A DNA stretch of 16,191 nt, taken from Acidobacteriaceae bacterium. Lineage in GTDB: Bacteria; Acidobacteriota; Terriglobia; Terriglobales; Acidobacteriaceae. The DNA is taken from the NCBI GenBank assembly GCA_003133425.1, contig PKXI01000404.1, forward strand, positions 6,740-22,930. Reading direction: 5' to 3'. The notes under the pieces are model-generated. The model was not told where the DNA came from, made no database searches, and saw only the letters and a list, made by a program, of their open reading frames with translations. Position 1 is the first letter of the stretch, and every line of letters starts with the position of its first letter. This document shows positions 13,317 to 16,191 of the stretch, piece by piece. Position numbers and translations under genes: made by a program.

Positions 13317-14735
13317 ATGGCCGATCCAGCCACTTCTATCGACACCATCGCCGCCATCTCCACGCCTTCCGGTCGGGGTGGCATCGGCATCGTGCGCCTT
13401 AGCGGACCACAGGCTGCCTCCATTGCGGTGCAATTGGTTAGCCTCCGTCAGCCGCTCGAACACCAGCGCGCGCGCCTGGCCGATGTGCTTGATTCTCCGG
13501 GCAAAGAAGATGAGAAACCCGAGGCCGAGCGACCCGAAGATACGAGACCCGAAGAAGCGCGTATCGACGAGGCGCTGGTCACCTTTTTCGCCGCTCCCAA
13601 CTCCTATACCGCCGAGGACGTCGTCGAGATAGCCGCGCACGGATCTCCAGTTGTGCTGGAGCTCTTGCTGCGCCGTGCACTCGATCTGGGCGCGCGGCTG
13701 GCCGAGCCGGGGGAGTTCACTCAGCGCGCATTTCTGGCCGGCCGCATCGATCTCACCCAGGCCGAAGCCGTGCGCGATCTCATTGAGGCGCAGACGCTGA
13801 CCCAGGCGCGCCTGGCCGCCAGTCAGTTGGGGGGCGCACTCAGCCACCGTGTCGCGCCTGTAAAGCAGTCGCTGGTTGAGCTCATCGCTCTGCTCGAAGC
13901 CGGTATCGATTTTGCGGAAGACGATGTGGACGTTGCGCCGGAAGCGGAAATCGCCCTGCGCATCGACGCACTCACGCCACCCCTGGCCGCGCTGGAGGCC
14001 TCCTTTGCCCGCGGCCGCATCGTGCACGACGGGCTCTCGTTGGCCATAGTGGGCCGCCCCAACGTGGGCAAAAGCTCGCTCTTCAATCGTCTGGTTGAGC
14101 GCGACCGCGCCATTGTGACTGCCATTCCAGGCACCACTCGGGACACTGTTACTGAACGAATCTCGCTGGACGGCATTCCGCTGGAACTGGTGGACACAGC
14201 CGGCTTGCGCGAAAGTTTGGAAGAGGTCGAGCAGTTGGGCATACGCCGCAGCCGCGAAGCGCTCGCCGATGCCGCGCTCGTGCTCGTGGTTCTTGATGCC
14301 ACACAGCCGCTCAACGACGAGGAAGATCGTTTGCTCGAGGCCGTTCAGGGCCGTCCCGCATTGGTGGCCATCAACAAGAGCGATCTTGCGAGCGTGACCA
14401 TTGCCGCATGCGAAATAGCCGGCATTCCTGCTCAGCCGACCTCTGCGCTCACCGGCGAAGGAATCTCCGCTCTGCGCGAGCGGATCCTGGCACTGGCCAC
14501 CGGCGGAGCCGCCTCGGAGCCCGGCATGTTAACCAGCCTCCGCCACCACCAGGCCATCACGACCGCGCTGTCCGCACTCGCAGACGCATCGCAGGCGAAT
14601 GTGAATTCCATCCCCCACGAGATGATTCTGCTCGACCTCTATCGTGCTCTATGGGCTCTGGACTCCCTGACCGGACAGACGACTTCCGATGACATTCTCA
14701 GTCTGATCTTCTCGACTTTTTGCATCGGAAAGTAG
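13317..14735 (+). CDS. mnmE: tRNA uridine-5-carboxymethylaminomethyl(34) synthesis GTPase MnmE
   Basis: A 472-residue cytoplasmic GTPase. With MnmG it installs the (carboxymethyl)aminomethyl group on wobble uridine 34 of certain tRNAs. The N-terminal folate-binding domain begins [22 protein letters not shown] and includes [20 protein letters not shown] and [17 protein letters not shown]. The G domain shows G1 GRPNVGKS (246-253), [17 protein letters not shown] and NKSD (353-356). The C-terminus ends FCIGK with the family's conserved Cys469. All key motifs are intact. The ATG at 13317 gives the expected N-terminus; no strong ribosome-binding site precedes it, and a TTG at 13251 would add 22 unlike residues. 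The protein is about 18 residues longer than E. coli MnmE. An insertion with three pentapeptide repeats (residues 66-80) accounts for most of this. mnmG is not in the window. Confidence 0.97.
   Translation: MADPATSIDTIAAISTPSGRGGIGIVRLSGPQAASIAVQLVSLRQPLEHQRARLADVLDSPGKEDEKPEAERPEDTRPEEARIDEALVTFFAAPNSYTAEDVVEIAAHGSPVVLELLLRRALDLGARLAEPGEFTQRAFLAGRIDLTQAEAVRDLIEAQTLTQARLAASQLGGALSHRVAPVKQSLVELIALLEAGIDFAEDDVDVAPEAEIALRIDALTPPLAALEASFARGRIVHDGLSLAIVGRPNVGKSSLFNRLVERDRAIVTAIPGTTRDTVTERISLDGIPLELVDTAGLRESLEEVEQLGIRRSREALADAALVLVVLDATQPLNDEEDRLLEAVQGRPALVAINKSDLASVTIAACEIAGIPAQPTSALTGEGISALRERILALATGGAASEPGMLTSLRHHQAITTALSALADASQANVNSIPHEMILLDLYRALWALDSLTGQTTSDDILSLIFSTFCIGK
13512..13556 (+). repeat. 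Three 15-bp imperfect repeats inside mnmE
   Basis: Codons 66-80 encode [10 protein letters not shown] and TRPEE, three consecutive pentapeptides with the consensus [E/T]-[K/R]-P-E-x. At the DNA level the shared core of each 15-bp unit is ACCCGA or GACCCGAAGA. The run lies in an acidic, proline-containing surface loop of the folate-binding domain, before [14 protein letters not shown]. Repeat slippage is the likely origin. Confidence 0.7.
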
Positions 14736-14793
14736 TCAGCCGATCCGGGATGTCCAGCACGGCATTGCTACTTTATCTATGCTGGAACTCTAT

Positions 14794-15054
14794 TTATATA
14801 GAAACAGCCGGTACGAGCGAAGCAGCAATTACAGTCTCACTTGCTGCACTCGTTGAGCGCACCGATTGCAACCATCCCGCGGAAAGCCAGGATCGCGGAA
14901 CAGAGAATTCCGACCAGCCGCAATCCAAACATACTTTGATATCCGGGGAAGGCGTCACGGGAGGATGGCTTAATGTACGGGGACCGTTGCGATAGAGACG
15001 AATTTCTGCGGGAATAATGGAAACTGAGCTGGACTGGCACTTGGGGCAGGTCAT
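14794..15054 (-). CDS. Small zinc-ribbon protein
   Basis: An 86-residue protein with two CxxC knuckles, Cys3-x-x-Cys6 (MTCPKC) and Cys42-x-x-Cys45 (KVCLDCGWSEF), the arrangement of a zinc ribbon. Between them lies a basic segment (IIPAEIRLYRNGPRTLSHPP), and after them a tryptophan-containing stretch (PRSWLSAGWLQS). The final 25 residues are Ser/Ala/Val-rich and unremarkable. The ATG at 15054 is preceded by AGAGGT (15066-15061) with 6-nt spacing, which supports translation. A plausible promoter lies about 80 bp upstream. I do not recognise a named family; a role in nucleic acid or protein binding is only what zinc ribbons in general suggest. It lies on the same strand as the SpoIIE-type phosphatase gene 189 bp upstream and converges with mnmE, with a 58-bp gap. 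Confidence 0.7.
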   Translation of the reverse strand: MTCPKCQSSSVSIIPAEIRLYRNGPRTLSHPPVTPSPDIKVCLDCGWSEFSVPRSWLSAGWLQSVRSTSAASETVIAASLVPAVSI

Positions 15055-15132
15055 GTGTACACCTCTAAATCAGAAGACACAAGAACAACCAGGCGCAACC
15101 AATCCGAAAAGGCAATCTGCAGTGTTGTCACT

Positions 15133-15162
15133 ATAGTAAACGGAACAATGTCACTTTATCAA
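15133..15162 (-). promoter_or_regulatory. Candidate promoter of the zinc-ribbon gene
   Basis: On the minus strand, TTGATA (15162-15157, 5 of 6) is followed after 18 bp by TACTAT (15138-15133, 4 of 6). An overlapping TATAGT is a better -10 but would be 21 bp away. The predicted start is near 15126, about 70 nt before the ATG. A heptamer TGTCACT occurs twice here (15126-15132 and 15149-15155), 23 bp apart. The whole 15055-15243 gap holds no other gene I can support. Confidence 0.35.
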
Positions 15163-15243
15163 CCAGACGCTCAATTTGGTGCCCGCGCTCGGTGAAAGGT
15201 ATCCCTCTGAGTCCATCGGCCCACTGGTGCGGTACAAATTTGC

Positions 15244-16191
15244 CTAGACGTACTCGATGAGAACCCGCTTCATATGCTTGCTCTCCAGCAACTCCGCTAT
15301 TCGCTTGACGATATTGCGACGGAGGTCAAGCTCGACAGGTATGTTGGGATCCTGATGCGCCTCATTGATTCTGGTACCGACGGCGAACTTTACAATGTCG
15401 CTGTCAAGCAGCATTGCCGCTAACCGCACGGCCGGATTCGACTTCATCTCTTCGGGCGCAAAGCCCTCTTCGAGAAGGCGAACCACTTCACCAAGCGTCA
15501 GTGTGCCTTCCGTTACCAGGTCAAAGCCTTCCATTCTGGCCGAGGGAGGGATCCTGGGATGGAGTTGCTGCCGCATGTCAATCTGAATGGTGCGATTCAA
15601 TAAACGCGAAATAATGTTGGCCGTCGTTCCGCCGCAGATGACTTTGCGCCCCGGAGTTCGTTCAGCCATCTTTGCGAGATCCTGGTCGTGAGCCCGATTG
15701 AAAGGAGCTCCAGTAATGACCAGCAGTTGACGGGGACTCCGGAAGTAAACCACGCCGCAGGTGATATCGTCTTTCGCGCTGAGACCGTCAACTTCTACGG
15801 CTTTTGCAACCAGAATGCGCGACAGCTCGCGCGCCGAGATATAGGGATACCGGTCAATCTTTTCGCGAATGAATTTGTCGACGTTTTCCAGTCCCCAACC
15901 GAGGGGGGTGCGGAACTCGCCCATGCCCGCCTGTGTAATGCCATCGGAGAAGAAGATGATGCGATCCTCGCGCTGGACATCGAAACTTGAGAAGCTGATG
16001 ACGCGGTCCTGCCAGCGCTCGGGACGCACCTCAGTCTTGGAAACAATCAACTCACCCTTGGGTCGGATCAACAGGAAAGAGGGATTGCCGTGCTCAATGA
16101 TTCGTGTCTCGCCTGTGCTTGCCATGTCCACAACTGTGAACGTCGAATAGCTGATTTTACGGACGCTGCAGATGGGCAGAGTGTCCATGAT
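15244..16191 (-). CDS. SpoIIE-type PP2C serine phosphatase with extra C-terminal domain, N-terminally truncated
   Basis: About 315 residues are visible; the gene runs off the right edge, so the start and the first catalytic segment are missing. An ATG at 16188 exists, but the frame is open beyond it and the phosphatase fold needs upstream residues. Visible phosphatase features are YSTFTVVDM, IIEHGNPSFLLIR, DRIIFFSDGITQAGMG with the metal-binding Asp-Gly, LSRILVAKAVEVDG and AKDDITCGVVYF with the Asp-Asp pair. A second region of about 150 residues follows the phosphatase. It contains GRKVICGGTTANIISRLLNR, IPPSARMEGFDLVTEGTLTL and LDLRRNIVKRIAELLESKHM, and ends VLIEYV. From memory, a similar tail occurs in phosphatases encoded beside [FeFe]-hydrogenase or NADH-dehydrogenase-like sensory clusters (HsfB-like). 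I hold that assignment at low confidence. Stop codon TAG at 15246-15244. Confidence 0.85.
   Translation of the reverse strand: MMDTLPICSVRKISYSTFTVVDMASTGETRIIEHGNPSFLLIRPKGELIVSKTEVRPERWQDRVISFSSFDVQREDRIIFFSDGITQAGMGEFRTPLGWGLENVDKFIREKIDRYPYISARELSRILVAKAVEVDGLSAKDDITCGVVYFRSPRQLLVITGAPFNRAHDQDLAKMAERTPGRKVICGGTTANIISRLLNRTIQIDMRQQLHPRIPPSARMEGFDLVTEGTLTLGEVVRLLEEGFAPEEMKSNPAVRLAAMLLDSDIVKFAVGTRINEAHQDPNIPVELDLRRNIVKRIAELLESKHMKRVLIEYV

Noticed and set aside
14743..14802. Possible terminator between mnmE and the zinc-ribbon gene (CCAGCA...TGCTGG and TCTAT-TTAT-ATAGA)
   Set aside because: The first stem has a 20-nt loop and the second is a 5-bp AT stem overlapping the zinc-ribbon stop codon; neither has a proper T-run.
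1..16191. Search for CRISPR arrays, tRNA or rRNA genes, and phage or defence genes
   Set aside because: No regularly spaced identical repeats of CRISPR length, no tRNA-like cloverleaf that I could support, and no integrase, nuclease or toxin-antitoxin motifs in the credible ORFs.

Overview
The window looks like a chromosomal segment of an acidobacterium (Acidobacteriota, probably Terriglobia). This is inferred from the moderately high GC content and from a family mix typical of that group. The mix includes a PadR regulator followed by a large orphan MacB/FtsX-type permease of the ADOP family (acidobacterial duplicated orphan permease). It also includes an Oar-like TonB-dependent receptor with an N-terminal carboxypeptidase-regulatory-like domain, and tandem secreted serine hydrolases. 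No database search was possible, so the taxonomic call rests on family recognition alone. I see no rRNA, tRNA, insertion sequence, prophage gene or CRISPR array.

Layout. Positions 1-290 hold the 3' end of a DUF2461 gene (+). Positions 291-624 are a non-coding control region in front of an HU-type nucleoid protein gene (625-921, +), which ends in a clear intrinsic terminator (940-971). It carries helically phased A-tracts and three 12-bp elements spaced exactly 33 bp apart. A small DUF4260 membrane protein gene (1040-1501, +) converges on, and overlaps by 38 bp, an isoprenylcysteine-methyltransferase-like membrane protein gene (1464-2204, -). A padR-ADOP permease pair (5305 down to 2282, -) follows. 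Two 19-bp palindromes bracket the padR promoter and read as autoregulatory operators. A secreted M20D amidohydrolase (5497-6834, +) diverges from padR.

Positions 6855-9615 (-) hold two tandem, closely related secreted serine hydrolases of the class C beta-lactamase/esterase fold, with a good sigma70-type promoter in front of the pair. Upstream on the same strand lies a TonB-dependent receptor of about 1140 residues (9711-13133, -). It diverges from mnmE (13317-14735, +), the tRNA-modification GTPase. Positions 14794-15054 (-) encode a small four-cysteine zinc-ribbon protein. Positions 15244-16191 (-) are the C-terminal part of a SpoIIE-type PP2C phosphatase that runs off the window.

How the genes may work together. 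The TonB-dependent receptor, the two exported serine hydrolases and the exported M20D peptidase could form a local set for cleaving and importing small amide or ester compounds. This rests only on proximity and export signals. The PadR-ADOP pair is a recognised acidobacterial arrangement, and no ATPase subunit is visible nearby. HU and MnmE are housekeeping genes.

I did not find a clearly new multigene system. The most distinctive observations are the paired PadR operators, the curved, 33-bp-phased DNA upstream of the HU gene, the tandem hydrolase duplication, and the unusual C-terminal domain on the SpoIIE-type phosphatase.
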